From Actinomadura rubteroloni (GTDB lineage: Bacteria > Actinomycetota > Actinomycetes > Streptosporangiales > Streptosporangiaceae), in the NCBI RefSeq assembly GCF_002911665.1, contig NZ_MTBP01000001.1, positions 1,798,001 through 1,862,000 on the forward strand: a stretch of 64,000 nucleotides of DNA. The letters run 5' to 3'. Each line of letters opens with the position of its first letter. Positions within the stretch are counted from its first letter, which is position 1. The notes below the pieces were generated by a model that made no database searches, was not told where the DNA came from, and was given only the letters and a program-made list of their open reading frames with translations. The position numbers and the translations under genes were made by a program. Shown piece by piece: positions 37,848-46,414 of this stretch.

Positions 37848-38234
37848 TCAGGGCAGCAGGGAGTCGCGCCGGTCGTAGGCGATCAGCGCGAACACGACGG
37901 CCAGCGCCGCCGGGAACAGCGCCCACGCGGGCGACAGGACGAGGATCTGCGTCAGCGCGGCCCCGATCATGAGCCCGATCAGCCCGACCGCCGCCGCGCC
38001 CGCGAGCCGGGGGACGACCAGCCCGATCGCGCCCGCGGCCTCGGCCGCGCCGGTGAAGTAGCGGAGCCACTGGCCCCAGCCGATCTTCGCGAACGTCTCG
38101 ACGGCGTCCTTCTGCCCGGCGAACTTCGGCAGCGCGGACGCGACGAGCAGGAACAGCGCGAGCACGATCCGAACCCCCCACAGGACGCGGCGCAGGGTCG
38201 TGGACGAGGCGGGGGCGAGGGTCTGGGCGGTCAT
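37848..38234 (-). CDS. DoxX family membrane protein
   Basis: The 128-residue product has four hydrophobic helices: [20 protein letters not shown], then [39 protein letters not shown] and [18 protein letters not shown]. The first helix ending in L-x-K-F and the second with E-x-x-G-x-x-G-L are characteristic of DoxX proteins. These have been linked to redox or thiol stress in some bacteria, but the role here is not known. It is divergent from add. Confidence 0.8.
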   Translation of the reverse strand: MTAQTLAPASSTTLRRVLWGVRIVLALFLLVASALPKFAGQKDAVETFAKIGWGQWLRYFTGAAEAAGAIGLVVPRLAGAAAVGLIGLMIGAALTQILVLSPAWALFPAALAVVFALIAYDRRDSLLP

Positions 38235-38337
38235 GGCGTGGTTCCTTCCGACGAGGTGTTCTCGCCGACGCGTCGTCCGGCGCGACCACGGATCGACATC
38301 CGGCCCGAAACTTTTTCTCCCGGCCCCGGCCGAGCGC

Positions 38338-38343
38338 TAGATT
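38338..38343 (+). promoter_or_regulatory. Probable -10 element of add
   Basis: TAGATT lies 20 bases before the add ATG, and GGAGG at 38351-38355 is the ribosome site. The transcript leader would be about 13 nt. Confidence 0.4.
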
Positions 38344-38362
38344 CGGGGCAGGAGGTGCGCGA

Positions 38363-39451
38363 ATGGCGGAGGAACGTCCCTCACTGGAGCGGATCCGGCA
38401 GGTCCCGAAGGTGCTGCTGCACGATCATCTCGACGGGGGCCTGCGGCCCGGGACGATCGTGGATCTGGCCCGGGAGTCCGGTTATGACGGCCTGCCCACC
38501 CGGGACCCCGCGTCGCTCGGCGCCTGGTTCGCCGAGATGTCCCACTCGGGGTCGCTGGAGAAGTACCTGGAGACGTTCGGGCACACGGTCGCGGTGATGC
38601 AGTCGGCGGAGGCGCTGACCCGCGTCGCCTACGAGTGCGCGGAGGACCTGGCGAAGGACGGCGTCGTCTACGCCGAGGTCCGGTACGCGCCCGAGCTGCA
38701 CACCGAGAACGGGCTGGGCCTGGAGGAGGTCGTCGAGGCCGTGCTGGACGGGTTCGCCCGCGCCCGCGCCGACCACGGCATCCGCGTCGGGGCGCTCGTC
38801 ACCGCGATGCGGCACCAGGCGCGCAGCATGGAGATCGCGGAGCTGGCCGTCCGGTACCGGGACGCGGGCGTCGCCGGGTTCGACATCGCGGGCGCCGAGG
38901 CCGGCTACCCGCCCACCCGCCACCTCGACGCGTTCGAGTACCTCCAGCGCGAGAACGCCCACTTCACGATCCACGCGGGGGAGGGGTTCGGGCTCCCGTC
39001 GATCTGGGAGGCGATCCAGTGGTGCGGCGCGGACCGGCTCGGCCACGGCGTCCGCATCATCGACGACATCGACGCCGCCGGGGACGGCGCGCGGCTCGGC
39101 CGGCTCGCCGCCTACGTCCGGGACAAGCGGATCCCGCTGGAGATGTGCCCGACGTCGAACGTCCAGACGGGCGCGGCGCCGTCGATCGCCGAGCACCCGA
39201 TCGGGCTGCTGCGGGCGCTGAACTTCCGCGTGACGGTCAACACCGACAACCGGCTGATGGGCGGGACGACGCTGAGCGAGGAGTTCGCCGCGCTCGTGGA
39301 CGCGTTCGGCTACACCTGGGACGACCTCCAGTGGTTCACGGTGAACGCGATGAAGTCGGCGTTTTTGGACTTCTCCGAGCGGCTGGAGCTGATCAACGGC
39401 GTGATCAAGCCGGGGTTCGCGCAGGCCAAGTGGACGCGTCCGCTCGCATGA
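38363..39451 (+). CDS. add: Adenosine deaminase
   Basis: This zinc enzyme converts adenosine and deoxyadenosine to inosine and deoxyinosine. The 362-residue product has [10 protein letters not shown] with the first two zinc histidines (residues 20 and 22), [11 protein letters not shown] with the third histidine and catalytic Glu, DRLGHGVRI with the catalytic His, and the [10 protein letters not shown] segment, where the zinc-binding Asp is followed by Asn as in many actinobacterial enzymes. GGAGG is placed properly before the ATG at 38363. The stop overlaps the next gene by four bases. Inosine produced here is the substrate of the PNP encoded nearby. Confidence 0.95.
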   Translation: MAEERPSLERIRQVPKVLLHDHLDGGLRPGTIVDLARESGYDGLPTRDPASLGAWFAEMSHSGSLEKYLETFGHTVAVMQSAEALTRVAYECAEDLAKDGVVYAEVRYAPELHTENGLGLEEVVEAVLDGFARARADHGIRVGALVTAMRHQARSMEIAELAVRYRDAGVAGFDIAGAEAGYPPTRHLDAFEYLQRENAHFTIHAGEGFGLPSIWEAIQWCGADRLGHGVRIIDDIDAAGDGARLGRLAAYVRDKRIPLEMCPTSNVQTGAAPSIAEHPIGLLRALNFRVTVNTDNRLMGGTTLSEEFAALVDAFGYTWDDLQWFTVNAMKSAFLDFSERLELINGVIKPGFAQAKWTRPLA

Positions 39452-40050
39452 GCGCCCGTCCGCAACTCCAGGTGCGGTCCACGGCCGGGCGGGTCGCGGG
39501 CTGGGCGTTCGTCGTGTTCGCCGTGCTGAACCTGCTCGACCTGCTCGTCGGGCTGACCGGCGCGGCCCGGCACGACCGGACGGGCGCCGCGTACGCGCTG
39601 GCGCTGCTGTTCGGCTGCGCGCTCGCCTACGCGCTCGGGCTGCGGCCCGCGATCCTCGGCGACGACGCGGGCGTGACCGTGCGCAACCCGCTGCGGGACA
39701 CGCGGGCGCCGTGGCGGGCGGTGCGGGAGGTCGCGGGCGGCGCGGCGGTGACGGTCCGGTTCGCCGGGCCGGACGGCCGGGACGTCGTCACCCGCGCCTG
39801 GGTCGACCAGACCTCGCCGCGCGCGCAGGCCAAGGCCGAGAAGCGGTCCGCGCGGGACGGCGCCGCCAAGGTCGCGGCCGCCGCGCTCAAGGGCCGCACC
39901 CCGGCGACGTACACGGCCGAACGGCTCAACGAGATCGGGCGCCGCGACCGGGCGGAAGGTTCGGAGACGGGCACGGTGTCCTGGTCGTGGCCGACGGTCG
40001 CGGCGCTGGTCGTCCCGCCGGTGGCGCTCGCGGTCCTGCTGGCGGTCTAA
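39448..40050 (+). CDS. PH-domain-like membrane protein coupled to add
   Basis: The 200-residue product has two hydrophobic helices at the N-terminus ([20 protein letters not shown] and [17 protein letters not shown]), a cytosolic domain with [18 protein letters not shown] typical of bacterial PH-like (bPH) domains, a charged Lys/Ala-rich linker, and a C-terminal helix ([18 protein letters not shown]). The ATG at 39448 overlaps the add stop. The function is unknown. Its TAA overlaps the TAG of the convergent mutase gene at 40047-40050. Confidence 0.65.
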   Translation: MSARPQLQVRSTAGRVAGWAFVVFAVLNLLDLLVGLTGAARHDRTGAAYALALLFGCALAYALGLRPAILGDDAGVTVRNPLRDTRAPWRAVREVAGGAAVTVRFAGPDGRDVVTRAWVDQTSPRAQAKAEKRSARDGAAKVAAAALKGRTPATYTAERLNEIGRRDRAEGSETGTVSWSWPTVAALVVPPVALAVLLAV

Positions 40051-41675
40051 AGGCCGAGCGCGGCGGCGAGCGCGGTCTTCAGGGCGTCCAGGTCGGCGCG
40101 GGCGCGGGCGCGGACGTCCGCGACCGGCGCGTGCCCGACCGGCAGGACGACCTCCAGATAGCACTTCAGCTTCGGCTCCGTCCCGGACGGACGGACCACG
40201 ACGCGCGCGCCGCCGTCCAGGAACAGCCGCACGCCGTCGGTGGGCGGCAGGCCGTCGGCCCCGGCGGTGAGGTCGTCCACGCGGGTGACGGCGCGTCCGG
40301 CGAGGGCGTCGGGCGGCGCGGCGCGGAGCCGGTCCACCGCCGCCGTGATCAGCGCGCGGTCGGCGACGCGCACCGACAGCGGCGCGGTGGCGTGCAGGCC
40401 GTGCCGCCGCGCCTGGTCGTCCAGCAGGTCGAGCAGGGTGCGGCCGGCGCGGCGGGCCGCGGCGGCGAGCGCGGCGACGGCCAGCGCGGCGCCGACGCCG
40501 TCCTTGTCGTGGACGGGCGGGCCGTCGTCCCCGCCGAGGCAGTAGCCGAGCGCTTCTTCGTAGCCGAGGACGAGCCGTCCCGTCCCGGACCGGACGATCC
40601 ACTTGAAGCCCGTCAGCGACGGCGCGAACCGCACCCCGTGCTCCCGCGCCAGCGCGCTGACCAGCGTGGACGACACGATCGTCGTCACCAGCAGCCGGTC
40701 GGCGCCGGACGTGGCGCGCAGCACGTGCTCGGCGAGCAGCCCGCCCACCTCGTCGCCCGTCAGCGTCCGCCAGCCGGGCCCGTCGGGGACGGCCACGGCG
40801 CAGCGGTCCGCGTCCGGGTCGTTGGCGATCACCAGGTCCGCGCCGCGCGCCCGCGCGAGGTCCACCGCGAGGTCCAGCGCGCCCGGCTCCTCCGGGTTGG
40901 GGAAGGCGACGGTCGGGAAGTCCGGATCGGGGTCGGCCTGCTCGGCGACCACGAAGGGCGCCGGGAACCCGGCCCGCTCGAACGCGCGCAGCAGCACGTC
41001 CCGGCCGACGCCGTGCAGCGGCGTGTACGCGACCGCGACGTCCCGCGCGTCGCCGAGCGGCAGCGCGGTCACCGCGTCGAGATACGCCTCGACCACGTCG
41101 TCGCCCAGCGTCTCCCACGCGTCGCCGAGCGGCAGCTCGTCCACCCGGCCCACGGCGTCGATCGCGGCGGAGATCTCGGCGTCCAGCGGCGGGACGATCT
41201 GCGCGCCGTCCCCCCAGTAGACCTTGTAGCCGTTGTCGCGCGGCGGATTGTGGCTCGCGGTCACCATCACGCCCGCCGCCGCGTCCAGGTGCCGGACGCA
41301 GAACGCCAGCACCGGCGTCGGCAGCGGACGCGGCAGCACCCGCGCCCGCAGCCCCGCCCCGGCCAGCACGGCGGCGGTGTCCAGGGCGAACCGCTCGGAC
41401 TTGTGCCGCGCGTCGTACCCGATCACGACCCCGCCGCGCGGCGGCTCGGCGCGCAGCCGCGCCGCGAGGCCCGCCGCCGCGCGCAGCACCGTCACCCGGT
41501 TCATCCGGTTCGGCCCGGCGCCGAGTTCGCCGCGCAGTCCGGCCGTCCCGAACTCCAGCCGGGCGCCGAACCGGTCCGCCAGCGCGGCGGAGTCCCCGGC
41601 GGCGAGCAGGGCCTCCAGCTCGGCGCGCGTGTCCGGGTCGGGGTCCTGCGCGAGCCAGTCGCGGGGGTCGGTCAC
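40047..41675 (-). CDS. Phospho-sugar mutase of the alpha-D-phosphohexomutase superfamily, probable phosphopentomutase role
   Basis: The 542-residue enzyme has the full mutase layout: [18 protein letters not shown] in domain 1, the catalytic phosphoserine loop [20 protein letters not shown], the metal loop NDPDADR in domain 2 and the C-terminal phosphate-binding [12 protein letters not shown]. The sequence is of the PGM2/PmmB kind. In this operon it precedes nothing but follows the PNP gene with a four-base overlap, so it most likely turns ribose- and deoxyribose-1-phosphate into the 5-phosphates; activity on hexoses cannot be excluded. The orthologous position in M. tuberculosis is pmmB beside deoD. 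Confidence 0.85.
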   Translation of the reverse strand: MTDPRDWLAQDPDPDTRAELEALLAAGDSAALADRFGARLEFGTAGLRGELGAGPNRMNRVTVLRAAAGLAARLRAEPPRGGVVIGYDARHKSERFALDTAAVLAGAGLRARVLPRPLPTPVLAFCVRHLDAAAGVMVTASHNPPRDNGYKVYWGDGAQIVPPLDAEISAAIDAVGRVDELPLGDAWETLGDDVVEAYLDAVTALPLGDARDVAVAYTPLHGVGRDVLLRAFERAGFPAPFVVAEQADPDPDFPTVAFPNPEEPGALDLAVDLARARGADLVIANDPDADRCAVAVPDGPGWRTLTGDEVGGLLAEHVLRATSGADRLLVTTIVSSTLVSALAREHGVRFAPSLTGFKWIVRSGTGRLVLGYEEALGYCLGGDDGPPVHDKDGVGAALAVAALAAAARRAGRTLLDLLDDQARRHGLHATAPLSVRVADRALITAAVDRLRAAPPDALAGRAVTRVDDLTAGADGLPPTDGVRLFLDGGARVVVRPSGTEPKLKCYLEVVLPVGHAPVADVRARARADLDALKTALAAALGL

Positions 41676-42484
41676 AGCTTGGGCACCAGCGTGGCGAGCA
41701 GGGCGCCCATCCGCGCCGCCGCCGCGCGACCCTCGGCCAGCACCTCGGCGTGGTCGAGATGCCGGTCCGACAGACCGGCCGCGACATTGGTGACCAGCGA
41801 GAACGCCAGCACCTCGGCGGGTTCGGCGTCCGGCAGGCCGCGCCGGGCCGCGATCGTCTCCAGCGCCGTCGACATGCCGACGAGGTCCGCGCCGAGCGTC
41901 CGCAGCATCCGGATCTCGGCGGGCGTCTCGTAGGACGGGCCGCGCAGCGCCGCGTACACGCCCTCGGCGAGCGACGGGTCCGCCGCGCGCGCCAGGTCGC
42001 GCAGCCGCGCCGAGTACGCCTCGGACATGTCCACGAACGTCGCGCCGGTCAGCGGATGGTCGCCGGTGAGGTTGATGTGGTCGCTGATCAGGACGGGCTC
42101 GCCGACGCGCTGGGTCTCGGGCCGCAGCCCGCCCGCCGCGTTCGTCAGCACGACCGTCCGGACCCCGGCGGCCAGGGCCGTCCGGACGCCGTGGACGACC
42201 GCGTCCGTCCCGTGCCCCTCGTACAGGTGCGTGCGGCCGAGGAAGACGAGCACGTGCCGTCCGCCGCAGTCCACCGCGCGGATCCGGCCCGCGTGGCCCG
42301 CCACGGCGGGCGGCGCGAACCCCGGCAGGTCGGTCACCGCGATCTCGGCGGACGGCGTGCCGAGCGCGTCCGCCGCCGGCACCCAGCCCGACCCGAGCAC
42401 CACCGCCGCGTCGAAGGACGCGACCCCGGCGCGCTCGCGCAGCGCCTGCGCCGCCTCGGCGGCCCGTACGAAAGCGTCGCTCAC
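41672..42484 (-). CDS. punA: Purine-nucleoside phosphorylase (trimeric type)
   Basis: This enzyme cleaves inosine and guanosine with phosphate to base plus ribose-1-phosphate. The 270-residue product has VVLGSGW near residue 30, the phosphate-site [37 protein letters not shown] and [13 protein letters not shown] with VTNVAAG, all typical of the trimeric PNP class. GTG at 42484 gives the normal family length; a TTG at 42511 that overlaps the upstream stop would add nine residues. It shares an operon with the mutase downstream and the cyclotransferase upstream. Confidence 0.93.
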   Translation of the reverse strand: MSDAFVRAAEAAQALRERAGVASFDAAVVLGSGWVPAADALGTPSAEIAVTDLPGFAPPAVAGHAGRIRAVDCGGRHVLVFLGRTHLYEGHGTDAVVHGVRTALAAGVRTVVLTNAAGGLRPETQRVGEPVLISDHINLTGDHPLTGATFVDMSEAYSARLRDLARAADPSLAEGVYAALRGPSYETPAEIRMLRTLGADLVGMSTALETIAARRGLPDAEPAEVLAFSLVTNVAAGLSDRHLDHAEVLAEGRAAAARMGALLATLVPKL

Positions 42485-42507
42485 CCGGCCGACACTACCG
42501 CCCGCGC

Positions 42508-42957
42508 TCAACCGCCCGGCGAACAGGGACGTTCCCGTAGATCCTTCACGTAGTCGTCGGGCGCACCGGCCTTCTCGGCGGCGTCGGCGAGCATCCCGAC
42601 GTACTGCGCGGACGGCAGCCCGCCCTCGTAGTCGTCCAGGACGTACAGCCAGCAGAGCACGTCGCCGTCCAGGGTGTGGACGCGGACGCGCGTCTTGCGG
42701 TAGACGCCGATCGCCGCGCCCTCCCAGGAGTCCAGCTCCTGCTCGTCGAAGGACGGCACGTCGTAGAGGACGACGAAGACGTGCGCGTCCCGGTCCTCCA
42801 CGACCGTCGCGATGGCGCCCGCGCCGTGCTCGTCCTGGCCGCCGAACGTGAGCCGCCAGCCGGTCAGCCAGCCGGTGCCGTGGATGGGGGAGTGCGGAGC
42901 CCGGAGCGCCATCTGCCCGGGGTCCAGATTGGAGGCGTACGCCGCGTACAGAGCCAC
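42508..42957 (-). CDS. Gamma-glutamylcyclotransferase-family protein
   Basis: The 149-residue product begins [14 protein letters not shown], a variant of the YGSN phosphate-like loop of GGCT-fold proteins, and continues with [20 protein letters not shown] and the acidic [10 protein letters not shown] region that includes the likely catalytic glutamate. Family members release 5-oxoproline from gamma-glutamyl compounds or act on related amide bonds; the substrate is unknown. GTG at 42957 is supported by TAGGCT on the minus strand ending seven bases upstream, which implies a leaderless mRNA. It heads the operon with PNP and the mutase and is divergent from lpdA. Confidence 0.82.
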   Translation of the reverse strand: MALYAAYASNLDPGQMALRAPHSPIHGTGWLTGWRLTFGGQDEHGAGAIATVVEDRDAHVFVVLYDVPSFDEQELDSWEGAAIGVYRKTRVRVHTLDGDVLCWLYVLDDYEGGLPSAQYVGMLADAAEKAGAPDDYVKDLRERPCSPGG

Positions 42958-42964
42958 GCGGGCC

Positions 42965-43030
42965 AGCCTAACCCGCCGAGGTGTCCCCTCCCCGGCGGGA
43001 TCACACCCGGGGAGGGGACACAATGGAAGG
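42965..43030. promoter_or_regulatory. Divergent promoter region with 15-bp inverted repeat (cyclotransferase / lpdA)
   Basis: GTGTCCCCTCCCCGG (42981-42995) and CCGGGGAGGGGACAC (43007-43021) are perfectly complementary 15-base arms with an 11-base spacer in a 73-base divergent gap. The left arm covers the -35 position of the cyclotransferase promoter, whose -10 (minus-strand TAGGCT) is at 42965-42970. The right arm ends in CACAAT, the possible -10 of lpdA (43019-43024). One bound protein could control both directions. As RNA it could also fold into a stable hairpin. Confidence 0.6.
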
Positions 43031-44416
43031 GTGACGCGCATTGTGATCATCGGCGGAGGTCCCGGCGGCTACGAGGCCGCCCTGGTCGCGGCGCAACTCG
43101 GCGCCGACGTCACCGTCGTGGAGCGGGACGGGCCCGGCGGGGCCTGCGTCCTCACCGACTGCGTGCCGTCCAAGACGCTGATCGCGACGTCCACCCGCAT
43201 GGCGGTGATGAGCGAGTCCGCGCGGCTCGGGCTGCGGTTCAACGGCGGCCCCGACGGCGTCGTCGGCGCGCTGGAGGCCGACCTCGGGACCGTCAACAAG
43301 CGCGTCAAGGACCTCGCCCGCGCCCAGTCCTTCGACATCGCCGAGCGCCTCGCCTACGAGGAGGTCAAGATCGTCCGGGGCGAGGGACGGCTGGTCGAAC
43401 CGCATGTGGTGTCCGTGGGGGACCGGCGCATCGAGGCCGACATCATCCTGCTCGCGACCGGCGCGACCCCGCGCGTCCTGCCCGGCTCCGCGCCCGACGG
43501 CGAGCGCATCCTCAACTGGCGCCAGCTCTACGACCTGCCCGAGCTGCCCGAGGAGCTGATCGTCGTCGGGTCCGGCGTGACCGGCGCCGAACTGGCCGGG
43601 GCGTACCTGTCGCTCGGCTCCAAGGTCACGCTGGTGTCCTCGCGGGACCGGATCCTGCCGACCGAGGACGCCGACGCCGCGTCCGTCCTGCAAGAGGTGT
43701 TCATGCGGCGCGGCATGAAGGTGATGTCACGGTCCAGGGCGGCCGGCGTGGAGCGGTCCGGCGACGGCGTCATCGTCTCGCTGGAGGACGGCCGCAAGGT
43801 CGAGGGCTCGCACTGCCTCATGACCGTCGGCATGGTCCCGAACACGCGCGGCATCGGGCTGGAGAAGGCCGGGATCACGCTGAGCGCGCACGGGTTCGTC
43901 GAGGTCGACAAGGTCTCCCGGACGAGCGTCCCGCACATCTACGCCTCCGGCGACTGCACCGGCGTGCTGATGCTCGCGTCCGTCGCCGGGATGCAGGGGC
44001 GGATCGCGATGTGGCACGCGCTCGGCGAGGCCGTCCAGCCGCTCAAGCTCGGCTGGGTCGCGTCCAACATCTTCACCGACCCCGAGGTCGCGTCCGTCGG
44101 CGTGACGCAGCACATGGTCGACTCCGGCGAGGTCAACGCCCGGACGGTCATGCTGCCGCTGTTCACCAACCCGCGCGCCAAGATGCAGGGGTTCGAGGAC
44201 GGGTTCGTCAAGCTGTTCTGCCGCCCGTCCACCGGCATCGTGCTCGGCGGCGTCATCGTCGCGCCGCGCGCCAGCGAACTGATCCTCGGCGTCTCGATCG
44301 CCGTCCAGCAGCACCTCACGGTCGACCAGGTGGCCCACACGTTCGCGGTGTACCCGTCGATGTCGGGCAGCATCACCGAGGCGTGCCGCCGCCTGATGAC
44401 CGAGCACGCGTACTAA
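43031..44416 (+). CDS. lpdA: LpdA-type NAD(P)H-quinone / flavoprotein disulfide reductase
   Basis: The 461-residue flavoenzyme resembles lipoamide dehydrogenase: IVIIGGGPGGYEAALVA binds FAD, GGACVLTDCVPSK holds the CX4C redox pair (residues 39 and 44), ELIVVGSGVTGAELAGAYL binds NAD(P)H, and IYASGDCTGVLMLASVAGMQ the FAD ribityl chain. The C-terminal region reads FAVYPSMSGSITEACR where lipoamide dehydrogenases have HPTxSE, so the His-Glu catalytic dyad is missing. M. tuberculosis LpdA lacks it too and acts as a quinone reductase rather than in 2-oxoacid dehydrogenases. GTG at 43031 directly follows GGAAGG. Confidence 0.9.
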   Translation: MTRIVIIGGGPGGYEAALVAAQLGADVTVVERDGPGGACVLTDCVPSKTLIATSTRMAVMSESARLGLRFNGGPDGVVGALEADLGTVNKRVKDLARAQSFDIAERLAYEEVKIVRGEGRLVEPHVVSVGDRRIEADIILLATGATPRVLPGSAPDGERILNWRQLYDLPELPEELIVVGSGVTGAELAGAYLSLGSKVTLVSSRDRILPTEDADAASVLQEVFMRRGMKVMSRSRAAGVERSGDGVIVSLEDGRKVEGSHCLMTVGMVPNTRGIGLEKAGITLSAHGFVEVDKVSRTSVPHIYASGDCTGVLMLASVAGMQGRIAMWHALGEAVQPLKLGWVASNIFTDPEVASVGVTQHMVDSGEVNARTVMLPLFTNPRAKMQGFEDGFVKLFCRPSTGIVLGGVIVAPRASELILGVSIAVQQHLTVDQVAHTFAVYPSMSGSITEACRRLMTEHAY

Positions 44417-44447
44417 TTGAAGTCCCGGCCCGCGGGGGCGGCGGACC

Positions 44448-45536
44448 TCAGCCGGTGGTCATGACGACCGGAGTGTCGTCGCGGGTGCCCTCGGCCCAGA
44501 GAGTCGTGGTTCCGGGGATCGCGGCGAAGCGGTAGAGGTCCAGGCGCTTGGCGCCGGACGGGAGCGGGATCGTCTGCTTCGTCCACGTGTCGCCGTCGCG
44601 GCGGTAGAGGACTCCCGTCGTGCCGTCGGTGCCCCCCAGCCAGGCGCGGCCGGTGCCGTCCACGACGACGTCGCGCGGGACGAAGCCGCCGCCCGGGAGC
44701 GCGACCGGTGACCACGCGGTGCCGTTCCAGTGCAGCAGCGACTCGACGGGTGCCCACCGGGCGACGAGATCCGCCGCCGCCGCCCAGATGTCGCCGGGGC
44801 CGCCGGCCGCGAGCGTGCGCAGGACCTTCGACGCGGTGGGCGTCGGTACCTCGGTCCACGCGCCCCCGGTCCAGTGCAGGGTCGTGGCGACGGATCCGCC
44901 GCCCGCCTGCTGCCGCGTCGCGCCGAGCCAGGCCTCCGACGGGCCGGTCTGGACGAGGGCGGTGAGGCCGCTGAGGCCCGCGGGTAGCGTCTCGGCGACG
45001 AACGCGCCGTCCCGCCACCGGTAGAGGCCCTCCCCGGCGTGGTCGCGCCGCCAGGCCGTCAGCCAGGTGCCCGCCGGGCCGGTGTGGACGGTCCTGAGCT
45101 GCTCCACGTCGGACGGCGCGGTGACGCGGGCGAACGCCGTCCCGTCGAACCGCGCGACGTAGGGACCGGACGAGGCGTTGCTCGTGATCCACGTCTCGGT
45201 GCCGGCGCTCACGTCGTTCACCTCGCCTGTCCCGGAGTATCCGTTCAGCGGGTACTCCTTCCAGCCGGAGCCGGTCCAGCGCCGCACGACGGGGTTGCCG
45301 GACGTCCAGATGATCGTGGACAGCTCCGGCGCGAAGATCGGCAGGCTGCCCTGGTATCCGGCGAACCAGACGTTCCCGGCGCCGGCGGCGGTGATCGTGT
45401 TGATGCCCGTCTTCGGCCAGAAGAACGGCAGGCCGACCTCGTGCCAGCCGGTGTCCGCCCGCACCGGCGTGACGGCCGCCGCCACCAGGGCTGCCGCCGC
45501 GACGACGACTCCGAACTTCCGCACGACAGCGACCAT
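44448..45536 (-). CDS. Secreted beta-propeller-like protein
   Basis: The 362-residue product has a clear signal peptide (VVRKFGVVVAAAALVAAAV, cleavage after VRA). The mature part repeats short blocks with Trp-Asn/Thr-Gly and Ala-Trp motifs, such as GAGNVWFAGYQG, PSEAWLGATRQ, PGDIWAAAADL, LHWNGTAWSPV and TGRAWLGGTDG, as in WD/Kelch-like or YCF48-like propellers. About seven such blocks are visible. No catalytic site is recognised; ligand or surface binding is plausible. ATG at 45536 follows GGAAGG. It is convergent with lpdA. Confidence 0.7.
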   Translation of the reverse strand: MVAVVRKFGVVVAAAALVAAAVTPVRADTGWHEVGLPFFWPKTGINTITAAGAGNVWFAGYQGSLPIFAPELSTIIWTSGNPVVRRWTGSGWKEYPLNGYSGTGEVNDVSAGTETWITSNASSGPYVARFDGTAFARVTAPSDVEQLRTVHTGPAGTWLTAWRRDHAGEGLYRWRDGAFVAETLPAGLSGLTALVQTGPSEAWLGATRQQAGGGSVATTLHWTGGAWTEVPTPTASKVLRTLAAGGPGDIWAAAADLVARWAPVESLLHWNGTAWSPVALPGGGFVPRDVVVDGTGRAWLGGTDGTTGVLYRRDGDTWTKQTIPLPSGAKRLDLYRFAAIPGTTTLWAEGTRDDTPVVMTTG

Positions 45537-45726
45537 CGACCGTCACCTTCCAGGGGGGAACCGCAACGCTGCCACTTTACGGTGGCACGATCCTCTGATG
45601 GAAGGGGCTGTTCATTTGAGTGACGTTGAGTGATTGAATAGTTGCTAATGGTGGTAGAGGGGTCTCGGTGGCCGAGGCGGCGGGATAATCGCCCTGTTCA
45701 TCTCCTGTTCGCCGGAAGGCGGTCTC
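45537..45726. promoter_or_regulatory. Divergent intergenic region with phased direct repeats
   Basis: The 190-base gap is clearly richer in A/T than its surroundings. TTGAGTGA occurs at 45616-45623 and 45626-45633, followed by TTGAATAG at 45634-45641, so the first two copies are exactly one helical turn apart. TGCCAC-N6-GTGGCA forms a hairpin at 45570-45587. GATAAT at 45684-45689 is a good -10 candidate for the PAP2 gene. Confidence 0.45.
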
Positions 45727-46410
45727 GTGTTCATGTGGTCATCCGAGCCCCCGCACCCGAACTGGCGGCCCCGGGTCGCCGTCGCGCTCGCGGTCTGCGC
45801 GCTCGGGCTCGCCGCCGACGCCGCGCTGGTCGGCGCGCACCGCACGGGCGGGATCGACCGGACGCTGCTCGGCGACACCGTCGACCACCGCGAGCACGCG
45901 CTGACCGTGCTCCTGAAGGGCGTCACGGACGCCGCCGGATACCCGCTGCTCGCCCTCTGCGCGGTCGTCGCCGCCGTCCTGGCGTGGCGCGGACGGTCCG
46001 TGCGCCCGTTCGTGCTGGTCGCGGGCGCCGCCGTCGGCTCGGCCTTCGCCGCCGGCACCGTGAAGGGCCTCGCGGACCGCGTCCGGCCGCCGCAGGTCTA
46101 CTGGCTGACCGTCGAGTCCGGGTATTCGTTTCCGTCCCGCCACACGACCGTGGCGGCGGCGCTGCTGCTCGTCCTCGCGTTCCTGGTCTGCGGCCAGTTT
46201 CGGCACCGGGCGGCGGTCGCCGCGGCCTGGACGGCCGCCGTCGCGGGCGCCGCGCTCGTCGGGGCCAGCCGCGTCTACCTCGCCGTCCACTGGCCGAGCG
46301 ACGTCGTCGGCGGCTTCCTGCTCGGCGCGCTCGTCGCCGTCGCGCTGATGGGCGCGGACCTGCTGGCCCGCGCCCACCGCGCCCCCGCCCCCGCCGTCGA
46401 GAGCGCCTAG
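45727..46410 (+). CDS. PAP2-family membrane phosphatase
   Basis: The 227-residue polytopic protein carries the lipid-phosphatase signature in three parts: KGLADRVRPP (motif 1), SFPSRHTTVAAA (motif 2 with the catalytic His) and SRVYLAVHWPSDVVGG (motif 3 with the nucleophilic His). These enzymes dephosphorylate lipid phosphates such as undecaprenyl-pyrophosphate or phosphatidic acid at the membrane. About six hydrophobic helices are visible. GTG at 45727 or ATG at 45733 may be the start. It is convergent with the EEP gene after four bases. Confidence 0.88.
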   Translation: MFMWSSEPPHPNWRPRVAVALAVCALGLAADAALVGAHRTGGIDRTLLGDTVDHREHALTVLLKGVTDAAGYPLLALCAVVAAVLAWRGRSVRPFVLVAGAAVGSAFAAGTVKGLADRVRPPQVYWLTVESGYSFPSRHTTVAAALLLVLAFLVCGQFRHRAAVAAAWTAAVAGAALVGASRVYLAVHWPSDVVGGFLLGALVAVALMGADLLARAHRAPAPAVESA

Positions 46411-46414
46411 CCCG

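Noticed and set aside
43031..44416. Naming this gene lpd (lipoamide dehydrogenase)
   Set aside because: The C-terminal His-Glu dyad is missing and the context matches lpdA rather than a 2-oxoacid dehydrogenase locus.
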